A program made the translations under genes and the position numbers. Positions 9,415 to 20,668 of a DNA stretch of 64,000 nucleotides are shown here, one piece after another (the first letter of the stretch is position 1; the number at the start of each line of letters is the position of its first letter). Origin of the DNA: DATBFU01 sp035498405. Its GTDB lineage: Bacteria > Acidobacteriota > Thermoanaerobaculia > UBA5066 > Gp7-AA6. The stretch is taken from the NCBI GenBank assembly GCA_035498405.1, contig DATKAE010000078.1, positions 17,334 to 81,333 of the forward strand, written 5' to 3'. Under the pieces are notes generated by a model. It searched no databases. It saw nothing but the letters and a program-made list of their open reading frames with translations, and was not told the origin of the DNA.

Positions 9415-10922
9415 TGGGAGAGGGGCGAGGGGCGAGGGGCCAGGTCGCTAGCGTGGCGACGGAGACGGCGCCGGCTCTGAACCTGCGCACCGATCTCTTC
9501 ATCGGCGGGCAGTTCGTCACGTCTGCGTCGGGCAGGCGCTTCGCGACCGTCAACCCGGCCACGGGTGAGACGCTCGGCCAAGTGGCCGAAGCCGGCCGGG
9601 AGGATCTCGATCGCGCGGTCGAGGCCGCCCGCAACGCTTTCGAGACCGGCCCCTGGGCCTCGATGAAGCCGCGTCAACGGGGAAAGATCCTGATTCGGGC
9701 GGCCGAGCGCCTGCAATCCCGGGCGGAGGAGTTCGGACGGGTCGAGACGCTCGACAACGGCAAACCGATCTTCGAGGCATCCAAGATCGACATGCCCGCT
9801 GCCGCCGAATGTCTCGCCTACTTCGGGGAGTCCGCCGACAAGCTCTACGGGGACACGCACGCCGGACGCCCCGACGCGATGCTCCTGACTCTCCGCGAGC
9901 CGATCGGGGTGATCGCGGCGATCACGCCCTGGAACTTTCCGTTGCTCCAGGCGATGTGGAAGATCGCGCCGGCGCTCGCGCTCGGCAACAGCGTGGTCTT
10001 GAAGCCCGCCTCCGTCACGCCCCTGACCTCCCTGCTCTTCGCGGAGCTGTTGGCCGAGGCGGGGCTTCCCCCGGGCGCCTTCAACGTGGTGCCGGGCCCC
10101 GGCGCCGTGGTCGGCCAGGCGATGGCGGAGCATCCGGGCATCGACAAGATCTCCTTCACGGGCGAGACGGAAACGGGAAAGGCGATCCTGCGCGCCGCTG
10201 CCGGAACGGTCAAGCGCGTCTCCATGGAGCTCGGCGGCAAGTCACCCAACGTCGTCTTCGCCGACGCGGATCTCGAGGCGGCGGCTCGCGGCGCGATCAA
10301 CGCCATCTTCTATGGCAAGGGGGAGCTTTGCTCGGCGGGCTCGCGTCTGCTGGTCGAGGAGTCGGTTCACGATGCCCTTCTCGAGAAGGTCGTGGATCGA
10401 GCCAAGAAGATGGCTCCCGCCGATCCGCTCGACCCGAAGACCCGTTTGGGCTCGCTCGTGTCCGAGAGCCAAAGGGAGAACGTGGCGCGCTACGTCGAGA
10501 GCGGCCGGAAGGAAGGAGCGAGGCTCGTGGCCGGCGGAAACCGAGCCTCCGTGAACGGCAAGGGCGCGTTCTTCGAGGCGACCGTCTTCGACGGCGTGTC
10601 CCCAACCATGACGATCGCCCGTGAAGAGATCTTCGGGCCCGTGCTCGCGACCCTGACGTTCCGCGACGAGGCCGAAGCCCTCTCGATCGGCAACTCCACG
10701 ATTTACGGCCTGGCCGCCGCCGTGTGGTCCCGGGACGTGAAGAAGGCACTGCGAACCGCCAAGGCCTTGAAGGCCGGCACGGTCTGGGTCAACACGTACA
10801 ACCTGTACGACCCGGGCCTTCCCTTCGGCGGCTACAAGCAGTCGGGCTTCGGCCGGGAACGCGGCCACCATGCGCTCGAGGAATACACGCAAGTCAAGTC
10901 GATCTGGATCGACCTGACGTAA
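9414..10922 (+). CDS. NAD(P)-dependent aldehyde dehydrogenase
   Basis: The 502-residue enzyme has the ALDH motifs in order: PWNFPL (about residue 171), FTGETETGK, MELGGKSPNVVF with the general-base Glu near 271, GELCSAGSR with the nucleophile Cys near 305 (Glu replaces the usual Gln), EEIFGPV and PFGGYKQSGFGRE. It oxidises an aldehyde to a carboxylate (betaine/aromatic aldehyde type by similarity). ATG 9414 overlaps the crotonase stop; GTG 9453 is an alternative that would remove an odd Gly/Arg-rich N-terminus encoded by a G-tract repeat. It is the second gene of a two-gene unit and probably acts on a product of that acyl-CoA pathway. Confidence 0.92.
   Translation: MGEGRGARGQVASVATETAPALNLRTDLFIGGQFVTSASGRRFATVNPATGETLGQVAEAGREDLDRAVEAARNAFETGPWASMKPRQRGKILIRAAERLQSRAEEFGRVETLDNGKPIFEASKIDMPAAAECLAYFGESADKLYGDTHAGRPDAMLLTLREPIGVIAAITPWNFPLLQAMWKIAPALALGNSVVLKPASVTPLTSLLFAELLAEAGLPPGAFNVVPGPGAVVGQAMAEHPGIDKISFTGETETGKAILRAAAGTVKRVSMELGGKSPNVVFADADLEAAARGAINAIFYGKGELCSAGSRLLVEESVHDALLEKVVDRAKKMAPADPLDPKTRLGSLVSESQRENVARYVESGRKEGARLVAGGNRASVNGKGAFFEATVFDGVSPTMTIAREEIFGPVLATLTFRDEAEALSIGNSTIYGLAAAVWSRDVKKALRTAKALKAGTVWVNTYNLYDPGLPFGGYKQSGFGRERGHHALEEYTQVKSIWIDLT
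9416..9439 (+). repeat. G-quadruplex-capable heptamer repeat at the aldehyde dehydrogenase start
   Basis: Four G-tracts (GGG, GGGG, GGGG, GGGG) are separated by the three-base loops AGA, CGA and CGA, formed by tandem GAGGGGC units. This fits the standard G-quadruplex rule and lies on the coding strand directly after the ATG at 9414 and before the alternative GTG at 9453. Confidence 0.6.
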
Positions 10923-10973
10923 AGGCGGCTCCCGGCGATCCCCGGCCCGCCGTGGGATTCAGGAGGGACGCAG

Positions 10974-12938
10974 ATGAGTCCCCTCGGCCTGCTCCTGGCG
11001 AGCCTGCTCGTCGCCTCCGACGCGACGCCTCCCCCGAGGCCGCCCGTCGGCGCGGTCCTCGATTCGGCGGAGCGCGTCAAACAGTTTCGCGGCGTGGCGA
11101 TTTCCCCCGATGGCCGCCGCGTGGCCTGGTCCGAGAAGGCGCCGGACCGCGAGAACGAAGGGAACCGGGGCAGCATCTTCGTTTCCGATCTGTCCTCCGG
11201 CGCCGTGCGCCGACTGACGGCCGGAAAGAACGGAAGAATCCACCGCGAGTCGAGCGCGGTCTTCTCGCCCGATGGCAAATCCATCGCCTTCCTGTCGGAC
11301 GCCAGCCAGGACCGGCAGCTCCAGGTCTGGATCGCGCCCGCAACGGGAGGACGGGCGGCGCCTCTGACCCACGTGAAAGGGCAGCTGGCGGATCCGCGTT
11401 GGTCCCCCGACGGTCGCCGAATCGCGTTTCTCCTCGTCGAGGGCTCCGACCAGGAACCGGGCGCGCTGGTGGCCTACAAGCCGGACGACGGTGTGGTCGA
11501 AGAGACGATCGAGGAGCAGCGTATCGCGGTCGTCGACATCGAGATGGGGCGGCTCCGCGTCGTCTCGCCGCCCGATCTGTACGTCTACGACTATGACTGG
11601 TCGCCCGACGGCCGGTCCTTCGCCGCCGAGGCCGCCCGGGGTTCGGGGACGAACAACTACTGGACCGCGGAGCTCTACGTCATCGACGTCGAGCCGGGAT
11701 CCGCACGTTCGATCTGGAAGCCGCCGCTGCAGATCGCCTGCCCCCGCTTTTCGCCGGACGGCGCGACGATCGCGATCATCCACGGCATCATGAGCGACGA
11801 AGGGTCGACCGGCGGCGACGTCTGGCTCGTCCCCCGATCGGGCGGCGCGGCCAGGAACGCGACCCCCGGGATGAAGGCCTCCGCGAGCGCGCTCTTCTGG
11901 CGCTCCTCGAGTCAGATTCTCTTCACCGAGTTCGTCGACGGCGGGGAGGGCCTCGCGACCCTCGATCCGGCAACTCAGACGATCGCGACATTGTGGACCG
12001 GCCCCGAGACGCTCCACGGCTTCCGCCCCGCGCGCGAAGGATCGACCTCGGCCGCCATCCGAGAATCCTTCCGCAACCCGCCCGAGGTCTACGCGGGCTC
12101 GATCGGCGATTGGAAGCCGCTCACCCGCGTCAACGCGGGGGCTACCGCCTGGTGGGGCGAAGCCCGAACGCTTCACTGGCAGAGCGATGGCCAGACCGTC
12201 CAGGGTTGGTTGCTCTACCCGAGGGACTTCGATCCGTCGCGTCGGTACCCCCTGGTCGTCTCCGTCCACGGCGGACCCTCCGCCGCCTACACGGCTGCCT
12301 GGCCCTCGCGGTGGAACGCGGTGCTGCCTTCGCAGGGCTACTTCGTCTTCTGGCCAAACCCCCGGGGCAGCTACGGATTCGGCGAGGCGTTCACGCAGGG
12401 CAACGTGAAAGACTTCGGCTCAGGCGACCTGCGCGACATCCTGACGGGGGTCGACGAAGTCCTCCGGGTCGCGCCCGTCGATCCCCGGCGGCTGGGGATC
12501 ACGGGATGGAGCTACGGGGGCTACATGACCATGTGGGCCGTGACGCAGACCACTCGTTTCGCCGCCGCCGTGGCCGGAGCGGGTATCGCGAGCTGGCAGA
12601 GCTACTACGGACAGAACAAGATCGACACCTGGATGCTCCCGTTCTTCGGCGCCACCGTCTACGAAGACCCGGCCGTCTACGCGAAGTCGTCTCCGATCGA
12701 GTTCATCAAGAACGTCCGCACGCCCACCCTCGTCCTGCACGGCGACCGGGACTCCGAGGTCCCCACACCCCAGGGCTACGAGTTCTGGCACGCCCTGAAG
12801 ACCCTCGGGGTGCCCACGCAATTGGTCGTCTACACGTCCGAGGGTCACGCGATTCGAAAGCCCGAACACCGGCGCGACATCGTCGAACGCGCCCTCGCGT
12901 GGTTCGACCGGTACCTCAGATCGTCGTCAGGACTTTAG
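10974..12938 (+). CDS. Secreted S9 family peptidase (prolyl oligopeptidase/acylaminoacyl peptidase type)
   Basis: This 654-residue protein has a short signal peptide (MSPLGLLLASLLVASDA). Residues ~35-390 form a beta-propeller of TolB/WD40-like repeats (ISPDGRRVAWS, FSPDGKSIAFLS, WSPDGRRIAFL, WSPDGRSFAAE, FSPDGATIAII). The C-terminal alpha/beta-hydrolase domain carries the catalytic Ser in GWSYGGYM (~511), Asp in HGDRDSEVP (~591) and His in EGHAIRKPEH (~624). It cleaves short peptides in the periplasm or outside the cell. It starts 51 bases after the aldehyde dehydrogenase with a good AGGAGGG ribosome site, but a functional link is doubtful. Confidence 0.93.
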   Translation: MSPLGLLLASLLVASDATPPPRPPVGAVLDSAERVKQFRGVAISPDGRRVAWSEKAPDRENEGNRGSIFVSDLSSGAVRRLTAGKNGRIHRESSAVFSPDGKSIAFLSDASQDRQLQVWIAPATGGRAAPLTHVKGQLADPRWSPDGRRIAFLLVEGSDQEPGALVAYKPDDGVVEETIEEQRIAVVDIEMGRLRVVSPPDLYVYDYDWSPDGRSFAAEAARGSGTNNYWTAELYVIDVEPGSARSIWKPPLQIACPRFSPDGATIAIIHGIMSDEGSTGGDVWLVPRSGGAARNATPGMKASASALFWRSSSQILFTEFVDGGEGLATLDPATQTIATLWTGPETLHGFRPAREGSTSAAIRESFRNPPEVYAGSIGDWKPLTRVNAGATAWWGEARTLHWQSDGQTVQGWLLYPRDFDPSRRYPLVVSVHGGPSAAYTAAWPSRWNAVLPSQGYFVFWPNPRGSYGFGEAFTQGNVKDFGSGDLRDILTGVDEVLRVAPVDPRRLGITGWSYGGYMTMWAVTQTTRFAAAVAGAGIASWQSYYGQNKIDTWMLPFFGATVYEDPAVYAKSSPIEFIKNVRTPTLVLHGDRDSEVPTPQGYEFWHALKTLGVPTQLVVYTSEGHAIRKPEHRRDIVERALAWFDRYLRSSSGL

Positions 12939-13145
12939 CGCGTCGCGGCCCTCAAACGGCGCACCCAACAACGGGGCAAGGAGGCACCAGTTGAAGGCGC
13001 CGGCGGCGAGCGGGACGATCCCGACGACGCCGACGATCGTGCCGACGGTCGTTCCCTGTCGAAAGCCCCAGTACATGAGCAGCAAACCCGCAAGGATCCG
13101 GACACCGCGGCCCAACGGCCCGGCCATGAACCTCGCCAATGCCAT
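12927..13145 (-). CDS. Small YgaP/DUF2892-like membrane protein
   Basis: This 72-residue protein has two hydrophobic helices (VRILAGLLLMYWGF and TIVGVVGIVPLAAGAFNWCLLAPLLG). The NWCLLAPLLG ending is typical of the DUF2892 inner-membrane family found alone or fused to rhodanese domains. ATG 13145 follows a GGAGGAGGAGA ribosome site, preferred over the start at 13166. It overlaps the tail of the S9 peptidase gene by 12 bases in the convergent direction. No function is established. Confidence 0.8.
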   Translation of the reverse strand: MALARFMAGPLGRGVRILAGLLLMYWGFRQGTTVGTIVGVVGIVPLAAGAFNWCLLAPLLGAPFEGRDALKS

Positions 13146-13260
13146 GGTTCTCCTCCTCCCGATCATCTGAAGTTACTCCATCGGGAATTCATCGGGTGAT
13201 GTGCCTTCATCAGGCCCGCATCGATTGGGGTATCGTCGGCCAAGAGTAGGCGAACCCGAG

Positions 13261-14121
13261 ATGTTCGACCCGAAGATCCTCGCCGGACGTTCTATCCTCG
13301 TCACCGGAGGGGGTTCGGGCCTCGGCCTCGCGATGGCCAAGAGCTTCGCCGCGCACGGAGCGCGGGTGACGATCGCCGGAAGGAAGGCGGAGCGGCTCGA
13401 GGCCGCTGCGCGGGAGATCGCGGCGTCGGCGCGCGAAGGGGGCCAGATCGAGGCATACGCGGCCGACGTGCGCGAGCCGGAGCAGGTCGAGGCGCTGGTC
13501 GCGCACGCGGTCGAGCGCTTCGGGAGCCTCGACGGCCTGGTCAACAGCGCCGCGGGCAACTTCCTGGCGCTGTCGGAAGACCTGACGCCCAAGGGCTTCG
13601 AGACGGTCGTGCGAACGGTGCTTCACGGCTCGGTCTACTGCACCCTCGCGGTGGGCCGCCACCTGCTCAGCCGCAAGGCGCCGGGCGCCATCGTCTCGGT
13701 CTTGACAACCTACGCCTGGACGGGCACCAGCTTCGCCTTGCCCTCCGCCTGCGCGAAGGCCGGCGTGCTGGCGATGACACGCTCGCTCGCCGTGGAATGG
13801 GGCCACGCGGGCATTCGCTTGAATGCCATCGCCCCGGGACCGATCCCGACCCCGGGGGCCTTCTCGCGCTTGATGGCCGGCGCCGAGGCGGAAAAGAACG
13901 CGCTTGGCCGTATCCCCCTCGGCCGCTTCGGCCGGAAGGAGGAGATCGCCCACCTCGCCACCTTCCTCCTGTCTGACCTCTGCCCGTTCCAGACCGGCGA
14001 CTGCGTCACGATGGACGGCGCCGAGTGGCTTGCCGGCGCCGGCGAGTTTTCCGACTACCGCAAGGTCCCGCGCGAAGCCCTGCGAAAGGCTTTCGAAGCG
14101 CTGCGCCCGAAGAAGGGTTAG
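13261..14121 (+). CDS. 2,4-dienoyl-CoA reductase-like SDR
   Basis: The product is 286 residues with GGGSGLGLAMA cofactor motif, NSAAGNFLALSEDL and the segment PSACAKAGVLAMTRSLAVEWG. This is the pattern of the mammalian mitochondrial/peroxisomal 2,4-dienoyl-CoA reductase subgroup, where the usual YxxxK is replaced by SxxxK and the catalytic Tyr lies earlier (TTYAWTG here). It would reduce conjugated dienoyl-CoA with NADPH during breakdown of unsaturated fatty acids. The start ATG 13261 fits family N-termini. Its stop overlaps the convergent glycosyltransferase by 4 bases. Confidence 0.85.
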   Translation: MFDPKILAGRSILVTGGGSGLGLAMAKSFAAHGARVTIAGRKAERLEAAAREIAASAREGGQIEAYAADVREPEQVEALVAHAVERFGSLDGLVNSAAGNFLALSEDLTPKGFETVVRTVLHGSVYCTLAVGRHLLSRKAPGAIVSVLTTYAWTGTSFALPSACAKAGVLAMTRSLAVEWGHAGIRLNAIAPGPIPTPGAFSRLMAGAEAEKNALGRIPLGRFGRKEEIAHLATFLLSDLCPFQTGDCVTMDGAEWLAGAGEFSDYRKVPREALRKAFEALRPKKG

Positions 14122-15854
14122 GGGATCGCCGCCGGTTCGCCGCCGCGACCGACCGACGCGGGTAGAGCCGGCTCCGGCAGGCACACCTCGAGCAGGCGGT
14201 TCGATCCGAACTGGACCTCGCGGCCCAACCGTAGGCCCGCCGCCCGAGCCGCGCGCTCGATCCGTTCCTTCGGCTCGTTCGCGCCGAACCCGGCCCCCTC
14301 GGAGGGCACGAGGCGGTAGACGACCAGGCAGCGCGAGGAGGCAACCCGGAGGGCGGATCGCAGCGACCGGTAGAGGGGCGTCGCATCGAGGCGGGCCACC
14401 CAGCGGGCTCGGTCCTCGACGACGTCCAGGGTTTCCCGGCCGCGCCGGATGCGGTACCACAGCAGCTCGGGATCACCCGGCACGCGCAGGCGGTACGACC
14501 AGTCCCAGTCGAAGCGGCGTGAAAAGAAGGCCACGACGCCAAACTGGTCCGTGTACAAGAGCTTCGTCTCCGGAAAGGACCGGGTCAACGCGCGATCCGC
14601 CTCGGCGAAGCTGGCCGGATAGTACGACTCGTAGGTGGGCAACTGCCTCGCCGAGTTCACCGCGAGCCCGAGGAAGAGAACGATGCCGCAGAGTGCGCGC
14701 GGAACCGTCGCGAGCTTCGAGAAGACGCCGGCGGCAAGCCCGCTCGCCGAAAGGACCAGAAAAGGGAAGAGAATCGACTGCTGCCTCATTGCCCCGCCGA
14801 AGGGATATCGGCCGGCCGCGGACGCCCCGGTGATCAACAGGAGAATCGTCAAGAAACCGCCGGCCGGCAGCAAGGCAGCGACGCGGTCGGCCCGCCGCAA
14901 CTTCCGGAGCCACCACACCCCTGCCAGCGCGAGAGCCGCGGCCAGGCCCACGGCGGCGGAGGACGGAGCGTCCGTCGCAAGAGCGAGCGGCGAGAAGAGG
15001 TTGAATTCGGCCACGAGATTTCGGGCAAGGAAGCGCGTCAGCGGCTCCCGCCCACCCGGCTCGAACATGTAGAGAGCCAGGTGATTCAAACGCGGGGCTC
15101 GGTAGGCGGCGTGCACGAGAGCGAGCCCGCCGACCAGAGCCAGAAGGGCGCCCCACCACGCCAACGACCCGCGATCGGACCGCGCCCGATGCCAGGCGCG
15201 CGCTCGCACGGCGGGATTCACGGTGGCGACAACGGCCGTCAAGAGAAGACACGCGAGCAGGTACAGGAAGGCGAAATAGTGAGAGCAGACCGCGGCGCAG
15301 GCGCCCCCCGCGAAGACGGCCGTGGCGCGAGCCGATCGATGGCTCTCGGATCCATCGAGGAGTTCGAGATAGCCGCCGAACGAAACCAGAATGAAGAAGA
15401 GCGCCAGCATGTACGAGCGCACCTCGCAGGAGAGGACGACCGGAGCAAAGCAGGAGGCGAAGGCCGCCGCCGCCCACACGGCCACCGTCGCGTTCCGGCC
15501 AACGCGCCAGGCCAGCCGCGCTCCCGCGATGACCGCGCCGAGCCCGGCGAGAAGCGAAACCAGGCGAAACGACAGTTCGGTGCGCCCGAACGCCATCGCG
15601 CCGCGCAGGAGGAGATAGAAGAGCGGCGGGTGTGCGTTGGACCAAACGCCCGCGATGAAGTTCTCCCAGCGGTCCTGCCCGGCGACGAAGACGTGCCAGT
15701 AGCCGTCGTAATCGATCGCTCGGGTGACGCTCAACCAGAGCCGAGGCAAGAGCGAGAGGGCGGCCAGGAGAAGCACGGAGCGCCACGGAAATCGAATCGG
15801 CAGGCCAGCCGGGGCGCCGCCGAAGGGCGAGCGCAAGCGGACGTTGGGCGGCAC
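14118..15854 (-). CDS. GT-C type membrane glycosyltransferase (GT39/ArnT-like)
   Basis: This is a 578-residue polytopic protein. The first luminal loop has the GT-C signature DYDGYWH after helix 1 and AHPPLFYLLLRG (the HPP motif) after it, as in PMT/ArnT families that use polyprenyl-phosphate sugars. About ten hydrophobic helices follow, then a soluble periplasmic C-terminal domain of ~180 residues starting around SARQLPTYESYYPASF. It probably transfers a sugar from undecaprenyl phosphate to a lipid or protein outside the inner membrane; donor and acceptor unknown. The downstream stop overlaps the SDR gene convergently. Confidence 0.85.
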   Translation of the reverse strand: MPPNVRLRSPFGGAPAGLPIRFPWRSVLLLAALSLLPRLWLSVTRAIDYDGYWHVFVAGQDRWENFIAGVWSNAHPPLFYLLLRGAMAFGRTELSFRLVSLLAGLGAVIAGARLAWRVGRNATVAVWAAAAFASCFAPVVLSCEVRSYMLALFFILVSFGGYLELLDGSESHRSARATAVFAGGACAAVCSHYFAFLYLLACLLLTAVVATVNPAVRARAWHRARSDRGSLAWWGALLALVGGLALVHAAYRAPRLNHLALYMFEPGGREPLTRFLARNLVAEFNLFSPLALATDAPSSAAVGLAAALALAGVWWLRKLRRADRVAALLPAGGFLTILLLITGASAAGRYPFGGAMRQQSILFPFLVLSASGLAAGVFSKLATVPRALCGIVLFLGLAVNSARQLPTYESYYPASFAEADRALTRSFPETKLLYTDQFGVVAFFSRRFDWDWSYRLRVPGDPELLWYRIRRGRETLDVVEDRARWVARLDATPLYRSLRSALRVASSRCLVVYRLVPSEGAGFGANEPKERIERAARAAGLRLGREVQFGSNRLLEVCLPEPALPASVGRGGEPAAIP

Positions 15855-15863
15855 GTCGCCTCG

Positions 15864-16208
15864 TCAGGGCTTTCGGGTCCGCTCTTGGACGTGGCGGAGC
15901 CGATCGAGCCAGCGGCTCTTCTCCGATCCGTCCGCACCGCCGGAGTCGCGCACTCGGACCGTCTTTTCCGAGCTTCCGTGCCCGGCGACGATCTCCACGT
16001 CGCGCACCTGGAGCCAGGCTCGGAGCAGCCGGATGACGGCGTCGTTCGCCTTGCCACCTTCCGGCGGCGCGGCGACCCTCAGCTTCAGCCGGGCTCCGAG
16101 CGGTCCGGCCACCTCCGACCGCGAGGCGCCGGGAACGACCTTGAGCGCGATCTGGATGCCGCCCTCGACGCGCCGCGCGAAGGAAGGAAGCGCGCCCGCC
16201 CCGTCCGG
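15864..16208 (-). CDS. DUF167 (YggU-like) protein, start codon unresolved
   Basis: The frame encodes IQIALKVVPGASRSEVAGPLGARLKLRVAAPPEGGKANDAVIRLL and more, the complete DUF167 fold with its GKAN motif; here I cite VVPGASRSEV and PPEGGKANDAV as key pieces. The function of the family is unknown. There is no in-frame ATG, GTG or TTG between the upstream stop (16210-16212) and the domain, so either a rare start (ATC/ATT), readthrough from the upstream frame or a sequencing frameshift must be involved. I set the left limit at the first codon after the neighbour's stop. A Lys/Arg-rich tail of about 35 residues follows the domain. Confidence 0.65.
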   Translation of the reverse strand, partial: PDGAGALPSFARRVEGGIQIALKVVPGASRSEVAGPLGARLKLRVAAPPEGGKANDAVIRLLRAWLQVRDVEIVAGHGSSEKTVRVRDSGGADGSEKSRWLDRLRHVQERTRKP

Positions 16209-16209
16209 A

Positions 16210-16578
16210 CTAGCGCAGCTTGACGGCGGCTTTCTCGGAGGCAACGAGCGTCTCGCCGTCGTGGATCTCGAGCGTGTAGCGGGCTTCCTTGGCCTCTCCT
16301 TCGACCGAGACCGAGAGGAGAAAATCGAGCTTGCCCTCGCCGCTCGAGGCGACGTTGCTCTTGCCCGCGAGGACCTCCATCCGGGGCGCAAAAACGATCT
16401 TCCCCGTCGCCAGGTCCGTCACCGTCGCCGTGCAGACGAACTGCTTGGCGGAGTCCGCGCGCGGCGAGATCTTGACCTCGACCCCGTAGCCGGGCGGCTT
16501 GGGCACGGGATCCATCGCGACCGCGGCGAGGGCTCCGACCGCGACCGCCAGGAGGGCGAGCCGGCCCCGCGTCTTCAT
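16210..16578 (-). CDS. Secreted hypothetical protein
   Basis: This 122-residue protein has a signal peptide (MKTRGRLALLAVAVGALAAVAM) and a mature region of alternating polar/hydrophobic stretches suggestive of a beta-sandwich (VEVKISPRADSAKQFVCTATV, cited in part). There is one cysteine in the mature part. It starts directly at the base after the stop of the upstream Cys-rich gene (TAG immediately followed by ATG), so both are probably translated together. I do not recognise a family; a role in the cell envelope is inferred from secretion only. Confidence 0.7.
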   Translation of the reverse strand: MKTRGRLALLAVAVGALAAVAMDPVPKPPGYGVEVKISPRADSAKQFVCTATVTDLATGKIVFAPRMEVLAGKSNVASSGEGKLDFLLSVSVEGEAKEARYTLEIHDGETLVASEKAAVKLR

Positions 16579-16881
16579 CTACTTCGCCTCCACTTTCTCG
16601 AGCTTCCAACCGCCGCGAAGCTGCGTGGCGTTGCAATACGTCGCGTTGCACTGCGTGTCGTTCAAGCAGTTCAGAATGCCCTGGCACACCTGATCGGGCG
16701 TGCCATCCTTGGGCACCGGAGCGTTCTGCTTGCACCAGCCCGAATAACCCGGGTTGCTGAAGGAGCAGGTGACCTTCTGAGGCTGGTCGGAAGACTGCCT
16801 GCCCGATCCCGCGGACGAGAGCACGACGAACACGAGCAAGCTCAACGAGACGGCAAAGAGCACTTTGTTCCGCTTGATCAC
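16579..16881 (-). CDS. Small secreted cysteine-rich protein
   Basis: The product is 100 residues: a basic N-terminus, one hydrophobic segment (VLFAVSLSLLVFVVLSSAG) acting as signal peptide or anchor, then six cysteines in VTCSF, GWCKQ, QVCQG, LNCLN, TQCN and TYCN. An even number in an exported protein suggests three disulfides. GTG 16881 is chosen because AGGAGG lies 5 bases upstream. It abuts the next secreted gene. No family recognised. Confidence 0.68.
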   Translation of the reverse strand: MIKRNKVLFAVSLSLLVFVVLSSAGSGRQSSDQPQKVTCSFSNPGYSGWCKQNAPVPKDGTPDQVCQGILNCLNDTQCNATYCNATQLRGGWKLEKVEAK

Positions 16882-16981
16882 GAGAACCTCCTGGTCCGCC
16901 ACGGCAGACCTCTTGTTTCGACTCGACCCTCTGGCATCACGTCCTGGGCACCGTTCCTCCCCGTTTTCGAAGGCGGCCGAG

Positions 16982-20578
<3,597 letters not shown>

Positions 20579-20668
20579 GCGACCCCGAATTCTATTCCGT
20601 CTCGCTTTTCGGAGGGCGCCGCGGCCGGCGCTTGCTAGGATTCCCGAGCCTTGGGAAAGGAGATCCGA

